From NCBI GenBank assembly GCA_905182995.1, contig CAJJDP010000041.1, positions 370,577 to 434,576 of the forward strand: a stretch of DNA of 64,000 nt, written 5' to 3'. Shown here one piece after another: positions 36,577 to 48,860 of this stretch. The position numbers and the translations under genes are program-made. The notes below the pieces were generated by a model, which was not told the DNA's origin, searched no databases, and saw only the letters and a program-made list of their open reading frames with translations. Position 1 is the first letter of the stretch. Each line of letters begins with the position of its first letter. This DNA comes from Paramecium octaurelia (Eukaryota; Ciliophora; Oligohymenophorea; Peniculida; Parameciidae).

Positions 36577-37951
36577 ATGCCTTGGATTGGTTATCAGTGG
36601 TTTTAAGATCAAGTCAAGACCCTTACTAAAAAGCACTATATATCAAATGATGATTATGATGACACTATATTCGAGGATGACGAACCCAATCCTGTGAACA
36701 TTGATCACTGGAGAAGATGTCAAGGACAAGTTGCATTAGTAAAGTCTTAGGAACATTCTCCCATTCGGAGAAGCGAGACGAAGAGATTAACCAAAATATC
36801 AATGGGATAAACTTAAAGCAACGTAGATCTCTATGAATGCTAATTAATCAAGATGGGTGAGTTGGATGATGATATTGATTTTGACCCAAACATTGAAAGC
36901 ATGAGATAAGCTAAATTGAGGTAGATGTAAATACAATAGCTAAAGTTGTAAAATGATAAGATAAAAAACTAAGAGGTTCAAGAATAAACTAGACAACTTA
37001 AGCGATTGAATGTTGACTCTAAATGTACAAATACTATTTTTATACTCAGCTAAATATACATATGACTTTGAGGGTAAAGTAATTGTCTAAAAACCACCTG
37101 ATATTGATAGATATCCAAAGTCTCATTAAAACATTCAAGAAAAAAGAAATCTTGTTGAAGTGAGAGACCTCATTCCTAATCATAAGCTATAATCTGAATT
37201 AATCTCTTCCGGGAAAAGATAGAGTGCCTATTAAAACTCTATGAATCAATTTGCAGTCAAAACCACAGTACCCTAGATAGACTTAATAGTTATGAAAGAG
37301 GGAGTCTCATTTTATGACGGCAAATCTGAAAAGAAAAAAGATAGACCCTTGCCCTTAATCGACATTAAAGACAATAGTGAATTGCAGAATACCCTTTTGA
37401 ATCAAAATGTACACATGACAAAGTTAGAATACCAAACCATAACAAATTCATAATAATCTAACAACCAATTTCAAAACAAAACTCTATAATTATCCATCTC
37501 GCAACCCCAGATCCAACAGAGTAAAACTAGTAGAACATTTTAGGAAGATCAACCCTAAATGCAAAATAATGATAGCCTACTCAGCTTTCGATAACCTAAA
37601 ACTACTGTCAATCATTCAATCACATCCAACATCTTATAAAAATTAAATGGTTCCATTTCAATACTCAGTGAAGAATAATTAGATGGATTAATCATTTAAT
37701 CTAGTGACCTCAACAAATAAAAAGAGCATCCTTTATTTATTAAAAAACCTACAATTGAAATTGCTAAGCCCACCTAACCTGTTCCTACTATCACCCTTGA
37801 ATTACCCTAAATACCACCCAATGCCTTGGCCAATAGTGTAAGCAAATTGCCTCGCTCTTTTCAATCTATTGGGACATTCCCAAAATTACTATCAAAACAT
37901 CCAAGAGAACGTATTTCTAAACAAGTTATGAATATAATAAATATTAAATGA
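36577..37951 (+). CDS. Unrecognised 449-residue hydrophilic protein
   Basis: One intron at 37025-37049 (25 nt). The N-terminal third has an acidic patch (NDDYDDTIFEDDEPN), then a coiled-coil stretch (KLRQMQIQQLKLQND). The best conserved-looking piece spans the intron: KYTYDFEGKVIVQKPPDID, a pattern I associate loosely with uncharacterised ciliary proteins, without proof. The rest is disordered and rich in Gln, Ser, Asn and Pro, ending near ERISKQVMNIINIK. No TM helix or enzyme motif. Start and stop are clear, and the frame closes at 450 codons. Confidence 0.75.
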
Positions 37952-38224
37952 ATTCAAATATGATTATTCCAATCTATAAAAGTTGAGTTATATATTGAGA
38001 AATATTAAATATAATTCTATTTCTTGGATAAAACAATAGTTATTGTTTCTGTAGAATACAAGTAAAGTCTTCATAAAATCCTTAAATATTGAAGTAAATA
38101 ATGAAAAATAAAACAGGTTTGTTCAAAAACACAATATTTCTTAAGAACACATTATTAATAGATATAAATTTAAAAAAATGAAAAATTACATTGACAATTA
38201 TTACATAATATTTGTTTTATCTGA

Positions 38225-38946
38225 TCAAAAATCTTAGATCAATTATTAAATTATATCCACAGTTTATTCTCCATTTCTCTAGTTTGGTATTCCAATCATT
38301 GCCCCGTGATCACAATCCAGTGTAGCAACGTGTTATCCCCATTTTGTCTCATTATGAGCAAAGACTCCATCTGATCCACTCTCTACTGGATATTCTTTTT
38401 CACTTTCTATGATAGTGCCACTAGCTTGATAAATTTAAGACATCTAACCAACTTCTGTCTCTGCATTCAAACTAAAATACTGTATATTCTAATCTTATTT
38501 ACTTTGATAGCTTCTTAATTTGTGGCCACCAAATTGAAATCTCTAATATTTTCACTATTAATTTCCTCAAAGAAACTTTATCTAACTCCTAATACTCTGC
38601 AAATTGGCTCAATAACATCATCTTCAATTCTCTTTCTTCTATACAAATCACTTAAAATTGATCCCCTATGAGGAGTGCCTATAGTAATTAAAGATTTCGC
38701 TCGAATATTGCTATTTTGACTTAAAAGATATCTTAAATCCAATCCAGCAATCCCATAACCAATTAAATGAAATGGTTCATTAAATTTACTTAAATGCTTT
38801 TTAAAATATTGTGATCGAGTTTCAATATCTCCTCCACATTGATTAAGTATCAGTTAAGGTTTCAAAGATTATAAAATTACTTAGAATTATCGTAGACCTT
38901 AATTTGCAATGACTTAAGGCAATGAATTAGCACAAAATACTATCAT
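38225..38946 (-). CDS. Lipase-fold protein lacking the nucleophilic serine
   Basis: 232 residues, one intron at 38480-38502 (23 nt). The alpha/beta-hydrolase core of triacylglycerol-lipase/palmitoyl-thioesterase type is clear: FHLIGYGIAGLDLRYLL where GHSMGG is expected, SLITIGTPHRGS, FNLVATNQE, SGSDGVFAHNETKWG (acid residue) and LDCDHGAMIG (His). At the nucleophile elbow the sequence is GYGIAG, so the Ser position (residue 65) is Gly. Acid and His are kept. A typical N-terminal strand and oxyanion HG are absent or lie in an unseen exon. It is probably a catalytically dead member, unless the base call is wrong. Confidence 0.78.
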
Positions 38947-40384
38947 AAATTAAAATTATTATTAATTATAAAATAAATAAATCAGGGAAGAATATCATAT
39001 ATTTTTATGCGAATTGAAGTCTAAGAATATATTGAAGTCAATATTATTAATCTTGCAATATAAATTAAAATATAATAAGATTTAGTTAAACATAATGAAT
39101 TTATTAATAAGGTATATTCTTAAATTATGAATTATAATTATAATTATCACTTTTGCTGATCTATAATATCACATGAATTTTGAAAAACATTATAGCTAAA
39201 TAGTGACATATTTATGGTTATTGCTTCTACTCCAAATTTATAGTTTAAAGTAAAACATTACCTCGAACTTTTTATCAAAAATTTCAATTATTTTGAGATT
39301 ATTTATTAGGATATTAAAGAGAATTTAATGAAAGGTTATTAAGGTAGCCTCATTTGAAAATTATTACCATAGACCTTCTTTATTAAGAAATATTTTAATC
39401 GAAAGATTATTATAAAAATTTTTGCTTTTTACATTTTATTTAATAATAATATTAGAGATTTTGGGCTCTCAAGTATTGATGCAAAACTTACACATATGGA
39501 ATCTTATTTATCAGCATATGTTTCAACGTTAAATAGCTTTATTAATAAAATATATATTCATATAATAATAATAATTTGATTTAAATCAGAGAGTAATTTC
39601 ATTTAACTTTTTAAAGGTCTGGGATTATTTAAATTATTATATCGTTTAAATCTATCTCTGTATCTAAATAATTTTAATAACATTATTAAATATTTTATAA
39701 TTCAATTTTTCGTATTATCATTTCTAATAAAAGTTACTTTTGATTTAAATAATTAATGGAATAATTTTTAATGTTTTCTTTAGGAATTCTATTTATTAGA
39801 ATGATGTTTACTTAAGCATTAATATATTAATATTCTAATCAATAAATTCTAATGGATCTATGTGTCAGATATTGAAATGACAATTAATTTTGATATGAAG
39901 AAACACTCTATTTTATAATTTATGATTGATTAATGAATAAATAGTGGATTAAATAATAAATGAAAAGTATTTGGAGTATTTAATTATAATAATAATAATT
40001 TATTTTTCTAATAATTTACATTTTTTCAACAAAAATTACTTATTAGATAGATTAAGCTGTAATTTTATAATTATTTGAATGATAGATTGCTCTAATATTT
40101 GTTAATTTATTTTTAAAGCGTGTATTCATTCTTAATAAACTGACTCAAAATTATTAGAATTATAATAAATATCAATTAGTATCAGTATTTGAAATTTTTA
40201 AGTGAACCCATTTAAATATAATTCTAATTTGAGAGAATACTAATATATATATTTAGGAAACGAGTAAGAATGAAGCTATCATCATAAAAATGTTGTTTAA
40301 GATAAGTAAAGAATAAGTGAATACATTTAAAATTATGCTCAATAAGAAAGTTTAGACAATTGTTGTATATTTAATGGGTTCTAA
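38947..40384. other. Very AT-rich gene-poor region
   Basis: About 1.4 kb with no supported frame on either strand, dominated by AATTAT/TTATTAAT-type words. It is the longest non-coding stretch in the window. I looked for telomere-like repeats and found none. Confidence 0.5.
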
Positions 40385-40680
40385 TTGAATTTGACCAAGC
40401 TATGAAGTGCAAATAGTAAATTAGGGAGGAGAGAATCTATTCATAAGAGATGGGAGCTCTGTTTTAAATACTCATAGAAGAGACAATGGAAATTTTATGA
40501 GAGATCGATTTGGAAAATGAGAAATGTACTTAGTTCCTTTGTTTAAGGTTAGAGCTAATGAATTGGCATCCAAAATCTTAATATTCATTGATATGATGGA
40601 ATACAAAGTTTATTTGATTTTATAGGATGAAGTGCAATATCCAATTCGATTTATATTCTTAATTTATTATATAATTGGTT
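40385..40680 (+). pseudogene. Possible gene remnant upstream of MATE gene
   Basis: One frame reads credible protein on both sides of a single TGA: before it NQGGENLFIRDGSSVL and RRDNGNFMRDRFGK, after it EMYLVPLFKVRANELASK and EYKVYLILQDEVQYPI. There is no ATG at the front and a TGA at the end. No GT...AG pair removes the internal stop. It may be a decayed gene relic; the family is not recognised. Confidence 0.3.
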
Positions 40681-40684
40681 ATAG

Positions 40685-42184
40685 ATGACAGAGGAGAATA
40701 TGGAAATCACAACGTTTTCTCAGTTTATGTCCAGTTTCGAAACGTTATTGGTAAAGGCATTGCCTACAGTTATTGGAATGGTATGATGTGGAGATTTATG
40801 AAAATAGGAATTGAGTATTCTTACAACGTTAGTGAATATGTATTTCATCATAGGAAGAGACAGTAATGATTTATGATTATTGAAGACGTGATTGGGATAG
40901 GCTTTGGGACAATATATGTGAATTTATTGGTGAAAGGGCTGTTGCTTTGCATGAATTCTAGCATCACTACTATTATGACTAGATAGTTTAAATAACATCA
41001 ATATGTGAAGATTGGGATCTCATATTAAAGATCTTTATTATTGAATGGGGTTTTTCTGATTGTGATAACTCCTGCTATAGCTGGTTCAACATATATCCTT
41101 TCCTAATTCAATATTCCAATGTAAGTTATTCTCATTATCAAAGAATTGTAGCATAGAAAGCTATTCAATACGTATGGGAAATGCTACCTGCACTGTATGC
41201 ATTCACTTATTTTGATTGCACAAAGAATTATTTGAAGTCAATGGGCATTGATTATCCAGTGTTAGTAATACACACATTTACTACAGTAAATAATTTCATT
41301 AATATAAAAAGATCTTACATATTTATTTGTCTAAATAATTCATAGTATATATGGATCTTGGCATAAGAGGAGCAGCATGGTGTAAGAATTTTTCAAGTTG
41401 TACATCTACTCTGCTTTTGTATATTTATATCTTTAAATATTAAAAAAACCATCCTGCATGGATTGAATGGGACAGAAGAACTTTAAAATCAATCTTTCAA
41501 TTTTCATATGGATTATTGCATTCCTCTTTCAAAAACTATTTATAAAATGTGTCTTTCGAAATTATGGGATTTGTTGCATTGTGGCTAACCTATGAAGAAT
41601 TCTCGGTTTGTGTGTGTCTCATATTCACAGCTTAAGCATTGTACATGTTTTTTTTGGGTGTAGCAATGACAGCTGCTTCTAGAATAAGGAGACTCTTCAA
41701 AGATCAGGAATACGAAAAGGGAAGAAAACATGTCTGGCATTATTTAGCAACAAGTTTAATGACTGGAATATTGTTGAGTTTCCTATTGGTAGTATTTAAG
41801 AAATAATGGATTGCTCTCTTTTATATGGATAATGAAACATCTCTTATTTTGTCTAACAACTTAAAGTTATTCTTGCCTACTCTTACAATCGGTGGGATGT
41901 AAATTATGCTTGCTAATCTATTGGGTTCTCTGGGTGAAGTAACATTTACTATAAATGTTCAATTGTTATGCTAATATGCTATCGGAATAGGTACAGGAAT
42001 ATATTGGGGATATTATCATGGTTATGGATTAAAGGGATTATGGTTTGGATGGGCATGTGGATTGTCAGTGAGTGCATTAGTCTTATTTTTGAGATTGATT
42101 ATGCTGAATTGGGAGAAGAGTGCTACTTAAATGTTCATCGAAGTTAAAGAAGAGACAAATTAACTAAAACAATCAATAAATTGA
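40685..42184 (+). CDS. MATE-family multidrug/organic cation exporter
   Basis: 466 residues with introns 40781-40807 (27 nt), 40863-40885 (23 nt), 41121-41143 (23 nt) and 41286-41311 (26 nt). About 12 hydrophobic helices in two halves are visible. Motifs typical of eukaryotic MATE proteins include ALPTVIGM at the first helix, LTTLVNMYFIIGRD, NVIGIGFGTIYVN, a first-half LPALYAFTYFDCTKNYL with the LxSMGI-type loop, DLGIRGAAW, and second-half GVAMTAASRI, FLPTLTIGGM and HGYGLKGLWFGWACG. MATE proteins export organic cations in exchange for protons or sodium. Substrate and membrane are unknown. A minimal N-terminus (MTEENME) precedes TM1. Confidence 0.9.
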
Positions 42185-42549
42185 TGGATTCTAATCAGAA
42201 TTATATAGTTTATTAATCATTCCAATTAAAATCTCTTTATGTGTCTCATCAAGCCATCCCTTTTTTCATCTTTCAAATTTCTTTCCTTGGCTTCCCAACC
42301 CAAAAAATATCTCAGTTCTGTTTTTGATGTTCATCACTTATAAAAAAGAAATCTAGAGTTCTAAAACTCAAGCTTATGATACAATATTTACAATAAATAA
42401 ATTTTACAATATCTAAAATGGATAAATCTTATTAATTAACTGATCTAATAGTAAATCCCTTCAAATAGAATAAGAAATTTAAAATTAATGGGGAAAACTT
42501 TCCATTTCAATTTAATTATGCGTGTTCAGTTAATGTAAAATTATTTTAA
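42185..42549. other. Spacer with a short minus-strand coding-like piece
   Basis: A minus-strand stretch near 42225-42345 reads YFLGWEAKERNLKDEKRDGL and ends FQLE before TGA. It looks coding but has no start or exon that I could join. The rest is AT-rich and empty. Confidence 0.3.
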
Positions 42550-44208
42550 TCATTGATATTCAATTTCAAAACTTTATAATTACTTTGAGTTTTCATTCCA
42601 GACTATTAAATGCCTTCCATTATCTGTTATATTACCATAGCATTCAATTGAGGAACAATCAATAGGATCACAAGGGAAAATAAATGTGGAATCTAAACTC
42701 TCTCTCATAAAATATACATATCGGTTATACTTAAGAATTAACACTTTTTGTTATTGTAAATATTTTAATTAAAAAAGATTAAAGTCGTTATAATTATTTT
42801 CAGTTTTAATATCTCCAAGTTTAACTAATAAATCTGACCTTTCTTAAAATATGCCATTTTACAATTTGAAAACGTATAAAAAGGGTTCGCTAAGCGAACA
42901 CCAAACAACTGTGTCATCTTATAAAAATCCTATTCTGAATCCAATGTCTTCAATCGATTATTCAACAATATATTTAAATTACCATGTTTTACTATCATCC
43001 TTTTCCCATACAATAATTTATTAATCCCATCCACAAGACACCATTTAGGTTTCTTTTGAATTTAAGTTTATTTTATCAACATAATTTGTGTGTTTCTCAA
43101 GGGAATATTAGTATTCAATTTTATTTAAGTTGCAGTTCACTCCCCATACCTTTATAGTACTGTCTCCACTTGCAGATATTAATTCATCCTCACTGTTATT
43201 TAAATGCAGACATAAAATCTCAGATGTATGCATCTCAAGTGATAAAGAGCTTTCCCAATAAGTTTTTCCTTGAATATCTTTACATTCAATCCAACTTCTA
43301 ATTTGATTAGTACTGTCCCCAGATACAATCCAATTAATCTTTTTACTGAATACTATACAGAAAACATCGCTTTCATGGCCAGTCAGCAATATATTTTAAT
43401 CAATCAACTGTCCTTCTATAAATTTCCAAATTTTAATATTTTCTTTACATGATGCAGCTACAAGGGTATTATCTTTATTAAAATCTAATGCATAACACTC
43501 TTGTTCTTAATAAACTTCTTGAATTAATCTATGTTAAATTCTTTCTTATTTATAACTTTAACTAATTACTTGACTTGATTCTTTGATTTATTATTCAGCG
43601 TTAACACTCTCTATGCTAAGTATTTTTTCTTAATTCAAGGTTGACTCTTATAACTAATTCAATTTGAGAAGTAATTGCTAGTCTGTAATGAAATTGTCTA
43701 ATACTTTTATATATTAAGTAGTCTTAGTCAAATATTAGGTATTCATTTTTTGTATTCTATCTTGAAACTATTGTTTTTCAAATTCTATTAACAAATTAGT
43801 GGGTTTAGTAAGATTTTCAATTTCAGTATATAAACTATATGATGAATAGCCTTCTTTTAATTCTACTAACTGTTTCATCCATTATTCAAGCGGTTCGATT
43901 ACTTAATTTAATGTTTATAAAAACTCTTGCTTGATTTATAAAATTTATTCTTTAAAAGTCTTTAGACAATTATAAGTTTTTGAAAAATGGATTTCAATTT
44001 CATCAAAAATTTCTTCCTTTAATTATTGTATTTTACTTAATCCCTAATTGATTGAAATTCCATTGAAATTTCCTAGATGAGTTATTAAACATTAATGACA
44101 CGCTAATCTTTCTTTTGCTTCAAGATCTTTATCAAGCAAGATAATAATAGCTGACCTATGAATATGCTAATTATTTATGCATTAGAGCTATTCTTCATTC
44201 TCTATCAT
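42550..44208 (-). CDS. Zinc-finger/coiled-coil/WD40 protein 1
   Basis: 552 residues in a single exon. The N-terminus has a Cys/His cluster (HIH at 15-17, then CHQC near 40) like a reduced B-box finger. Residues about 55-240 are coiled coil. From about 255 there are WD40 blades: ECYALDFNKDNTLVAASC, LTGHESDVFCIVFS, MHTSEILCLHLNNSED with STIKVWG, and QMVSCGWDQQIIVWEK. The C-terminal blade ends QSFEIEYQ. The order finger, coil, WD40 is the same as in the larger gene at 58072, so the two belong to one family. It is likely a scaffold or E3-like protein; no RING is seen. Confidence 0.88.
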
Positions 44209-44219
44209 TTTGCAATTTC

Positions 44220-44480
44220 TCATTTAGTTTAGGAGTGTAATATATTTTTTACTTCTAAATATTGATGAGCAAAGAAATATATTTTAAAAGCTAATAGAAT
44301 TAGATTAAACTTGATACTCAGGGCTTCAATTTCCAAAACTTATTAATTGTTAATTCCTGTCACTTTGAAAAGTCCATTTTCTATTTTTAAGTTCCATTCA
44401 GAAAATTCTAAATTCTAACAAAAACTTCCCTCAAGAGTAATTTCACGACAACTGAGAATTGTATTAATTAAACCCTCCAT
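44220..44480 (-). CDS. Short open frame just upstream of WD40 gene
   Basis: 86 residues, ATG 44480 to TGA 44222-44220, ending 11 bp before the ATG of the WD40 gene on the same strand. The composition is protein-like (REITLEGSFCQNLEFSEWN). It may be a tiny gene, an upstream ORF in the WD40 mRNA, or chance. Not recognised. Confidence 0.3.
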
Positions 44481-44578
44481 ATTTCTCATATATATTTTTC
44501 CTCCTAATTTGGTCTTTTATCAATAAAAAAAAGGAGGGTGATTATATGATGTTGGAAATACTTTAATAAAATATTACT

Positions 44579-44924
44579 TCACATATTCCTTATAAGTAGC
44601 ATTAATCTATTTTAGTTATCTAGATGCAGAATTCCCATAATAATCGAAAACTGACAAATTATTTTGTTTATTTCAACAATATCATCTAAACTTCGATCTG
44701 ACTATTGGATAGATGCAAATTGTAAGAGCTCCAACTTTTTGATACTAATTTTTCAGCAACTTTTTTGATCTGATAATCCAATTAAACTCTAAAACTTTAA
44801 GATATGCTAAAAATTGTAAATATAATATACTTGATATATGATAGTCTTTCTGATCTTATAGTTCATATTCCTCTACATATTTTAGTTCAACATAAGAATT
44901 GTAAAAGATTTTCTAAATTTTCAT
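44579..44924 (-). CDS. Small hypothetical protein, 95 residues
   Basis: Three segments join in frame through a 24-nt and a 34-nt intron: ATG 44924, stop TGA 44581-44579. The product is helical and charged (YLKVLEFNWIIRSKKLLKN, then SLDDIVEINKIICQF). The second intron is long for this genome, so the model is provisional. No family recognised. Confidence 0.4.
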
Positions 44925-45297
44925 TTTACCTATAATCAAATGGCTTTATTTTGAACTTTAATTATTTCTATTAATAATGCAATGTGATGATACATTTTAA
45001 TTTAAAATATAAGAATTACTATTTTGAGTAAGTCATATTTTGCAACTTATAATAGGCCTTTAAGAACAAAAGGACAACTAATTTTTTTCAACATGATAAA
45101 AATGCAATTTTAATTGAAAAGTCTCTAAATCAAAGCTTTCGTTAGCTTGAGAATAGATTAGGAGAATGAAAAACATGATTTAATTGATGTTAGCTAAACA
45201 GATTATTTGCATTATTAAATTTGTTTTAATTTTTTTATAATACAAATCTGATTTCGTACTTATTTGCTTTTGAAATCCGTTTTTATTATTAATAATT
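44925..45297. other. Divergent AT-rich spacer
   Basis: A 373-bp region between the small minus-strand gene and the large plus-strand gene. No supported frame. Confidence 0.4.
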
Positions 45298-48200
45298 ATG
45301 ATTAGCAGAGTTGCTGCAATTTGGGTACTTTTTGAAGTATTAAGTAGCAATGATTAGTATAAATTTTAGTTGCTAAATCCCATTTAATTAATATTCAATT
45401 TTTGACTTAGATTGATATAGAATCATATGGATGTGACCATACTAAGTTAATAGAAACCGAAGAAGGTTTCAATCAATTACATTAGACTCTCCAATATGTA
45501 TAGAATGGATAAATTGGAGAACATATTAATGAATTGAGAGAATTATAAGTTTTAGTCAAAAGGGAATTAGAGGAGTAGAATTTTTAAACATTTGTTTATT
45601 TAGAGAATTTTTAATACTCTTATCTACTTAAACAAAAATCTGACTCTTTGGGACGTATTGATATCACAAATAAATTGATAAGTCATCAATTCGAGGATAT
45701 CAGGTTTCTACTAAATTAAATAATTAAGACTTTGGATAAGCAGGAGAGAGTAAAAAGTTGTGAGATCCTATCAAAAAAAATAGACAATTTCTTAGAAGAA
45801 CTTGCTGAAATAGAAGGAGAACGCGAAAATCTTATTGATATAAATTATGAAGAAGTAATCAGTAAAATCCAAAGAATTAGAAATAAATGTAATAATGAAC
45901 CCACTAATTATTTGCTATAAAGTAAAGCAGAATAAACTCAATTAAAAGATATTTTTATTGAATTTCCAGATTAGATTAAAGTAGAAAAAATCGATAGCAT
46001 CAATTTAATTGATCTTAACTAAGAATAAATGGCAAGCAAACTTTGTGTAAGTGGCCAATCCTCTATTGTAGATATGTCTTCAAGCTAGACTTCAGTTTTG
46101 GATATAAAAGTAGAAGATGATAAAATAAGAGGAGTGAATGAATATGGATATGGTTATTGGATTCGGTGGCTGACACGATGGCCCGAATAGTAAATGAAAG
46201 GCATAAGCGAACCATGGTATTTCATATCAAGATTAACTAAAAATGATCCTTATGATAATATAAGTATGGGTGATAGAGTATTGGCCATTTGGTTAGGATA
46301 AGCTGGATATACATTTGTTACTAATGATGTAAAATCCGAAAATCCAAATTTGTAAATAACATTGCCTTATGAAGATATTGAAGGAGTGTGGACATATATT
46401 CATTTTAGTTATAAATAAGGTTAAGCAGTTGGAATTTTGAGAATTGAAGATACGACTAAAATAGTTGCTCTTGATGCATTACATGAATAACCTAATTTCT
46501 TAAGATTGATTATAGGAGGTTCAGATCTTAATTAGTATCCAGGATTCAATGGATAGATCTCATCACCCATATTCAAGATAGGTGATGGATCATTTGTGAA
46601 TGCAGAAGATGAATTTAATAAATTTGTAATGGCTTGTAACCATAGACCAGAACCTGATTGTAGAGATAAAAATGAAATCATATCATTAAGCTAAGGAATT
46701 AAAAAATATGATTCTTCTTAACCAGAATCCTATGAACACTTTGATAATTAAAAGAAGGAGTTTCCAACCTTATATGGCGTAGGAGGTTGGTACAAATGGG
46801 TAGAAACAGTTTAATAACCTGAGCACTTAGCATTTAGAATTACAATTAACAATCAGGAAACAAACAAAAATTTGGAATTAGGAGATAGAACACTTGCTGT
46901 TTGGTTAAGTGATAAATAGTTATATACTTTCTCTACATATTCGTATTAAAATATGTTCGGAGTTGGGTAATCAAATATTGTTAAAAATATTGATCATAAG
47001 AATAAACATATTTAATGGCACTTTATTTCATTTTAATACATTAGAGAAACTCGTTAGGCTTCTGGTTCTATAATATTTAAGGATGAAAAAATTGATCTTA
47101 AATTTGAAAATGTAAATCATTATTTAGTTCCAGTTTTTAGAATTTTTATTGGTAAAGATTAGTTCTATCCGGGATTTAATGGGTATATTGCTGACTTCAA
47201 ATATGTCACATGCTAAGATCTGTATAATTCATAATTCCATCCATCATATATGCCTGAATTAGCCAATCATCTCACCCTCCCTATTTAGATTCCTGAGTTA
47301 AACTCTGAGTATCATTGTTAAATATCTGATCATACTACGGTTCATTCAGCATATGATGATATATAACCAATAGCAGTAGTTGAAGTAACAGAAAATCTAA
47401 TCGAAGCATATGGATATTCATTTTGGTTAAGATATCTAACTAGATATCCAAAACCAATGTATTAAGGAAAGACATAGCCATGGTATTTTGTGAGCAGATT
47501 AACAAACAATTTAAAATATTCAGATACAGAAAAAGGAGATAGATTATTAGGGATTTGGCAAGGCTAGGAATTTTACGCATTCTTTACTGAAGATCATAAA
47601 AACAACAATTAGAATCTAAATGAGTAAATTAAATATGATGATATTGAAGGGGTTTGGACATATTTTCATTTTAGTTACAGCAGTACTTTCAAAAAAGCTG
47701 TTGGTTTTGTAAAATATTCTGACTAAGAACCTTAATCTGTTGCAATTAATGCAGATCATCAAGCTATCATCTATTTAAAACTTATTATTGGAGGTTCTGA
47801 TCTTTCTAAATACCCAGCTATAAATGGGTAATTCACTAAGGCTACATTTAAAATAGGATCTGCTGCTTTTATTGATACAATAGATAAATTAAATTCATAC
47901 TCTTTAGAATGTAATCCATAACCATAAGAATGTTGTGATTAATATTTGCAGCAAATTTTTATTTAAGATACATAGAAATTTCAAGAATAAATGGACCCTA
48001 TACCAGAAATACCGTCTAATTATTAAGATAAATTTCCAAATGAATATAGTGTTTCCGGATGGTTTAAATGGGAACCCACAAGAATGGACTAATGGCATTT
48101 AGCATTTCGTTTGCATATTAATAAAGGTGAAACAAACAAAAATGATCAAATCTTAGGTGATAGAACTTTAGCTGCTTGGGTCTCACCTTCATAGGATGGC

Positions 48201-48760
48201 ATCTATGCATTGTCTACATACAGTTACTAAAATTTAAACGGGAATGGAGAACCAAATATTGTTCAGATAATTCCTTAAGATAAACAAGAAACAAAATGGC
48301 ATTTTATTCTCTTTTCATACAACAGAGTAACAAGAATTGCAGAAGGTTATATAAAATTTTAGAATAAATAAGAATCTATTCATTTTGATAAGATTAATCA
48401 TTTTTTAGTTCCTTAGTTTTATTTGAATATTGGTATAGATAGTTTCTACAAATCTTGGAATGGTTATATTGGCAAATTCACTATGAATCTTTGTGCTGAA
48501 GCATCAAAACTTAAGTTAGATCAAGGTATTTTATTTCCAAATATTATAGACTACATCAGTCCACCAGCAATAAATTCATTTCCAAATTTCTATGTTACCG
48601 AAACTATGGAGTAAATATTTTATTTATTTCAATTAGAACATGTCTAATTAACACAAAAGTTGTTGAAATTACCTAAGAGAATTTAAGAAATGTTATTCAT
48701 GCTATTTAAGAAGAGGAGACTTAAGAAAAGGTTTGTTTCTGTTCTTTGATGGCTAATTGA
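45298..48760 (+). CDS. Large secreted protein with four lectin-like repeats
   Basis: 1136 residues with introns 45344-45369 (26 nt) and 48611-48636 (26 nt). A short hydrophobic leader (MISRVAAIWVLFEVL) suggests secretion. Residues about 20-250 are coiled coil (FLEELAEIEGERENL). Then come four modules of roughly 210 residues in an A-B-A-B pattern: A modules open GYGYWIRWLTRWP / GYSFWLRYLTRYP with EPWYFISRLT and GDRVLAIWLG; B modules open VGGWYKWVE / VSGWFKWEP with LELGDRTLAVWL. Each holds an IIGGSDL or similar strand. The fold suggests a concanavalin/LamG-like beta sandwich. Surface, cyst or secretory-granule material is possible but unproven. Confidence 0.82.
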
Positions 48761-48860
48761 AAACATTAATAATTAAGGATTACTGTTTAATTATATTTTT
48801 TCTTAAGAAGCTTTCTTATTATTATTATTATGCTATATAATTAATAATCATTTTCATAAA

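Noticed and set aside
40675-40866. Plus-strand 63-residue frame at the start of the MATE gene
   Set aside because: The MATE frame, with two introns removed, covers the same bases and gives conserved TM motifs; this frame reads through introns.
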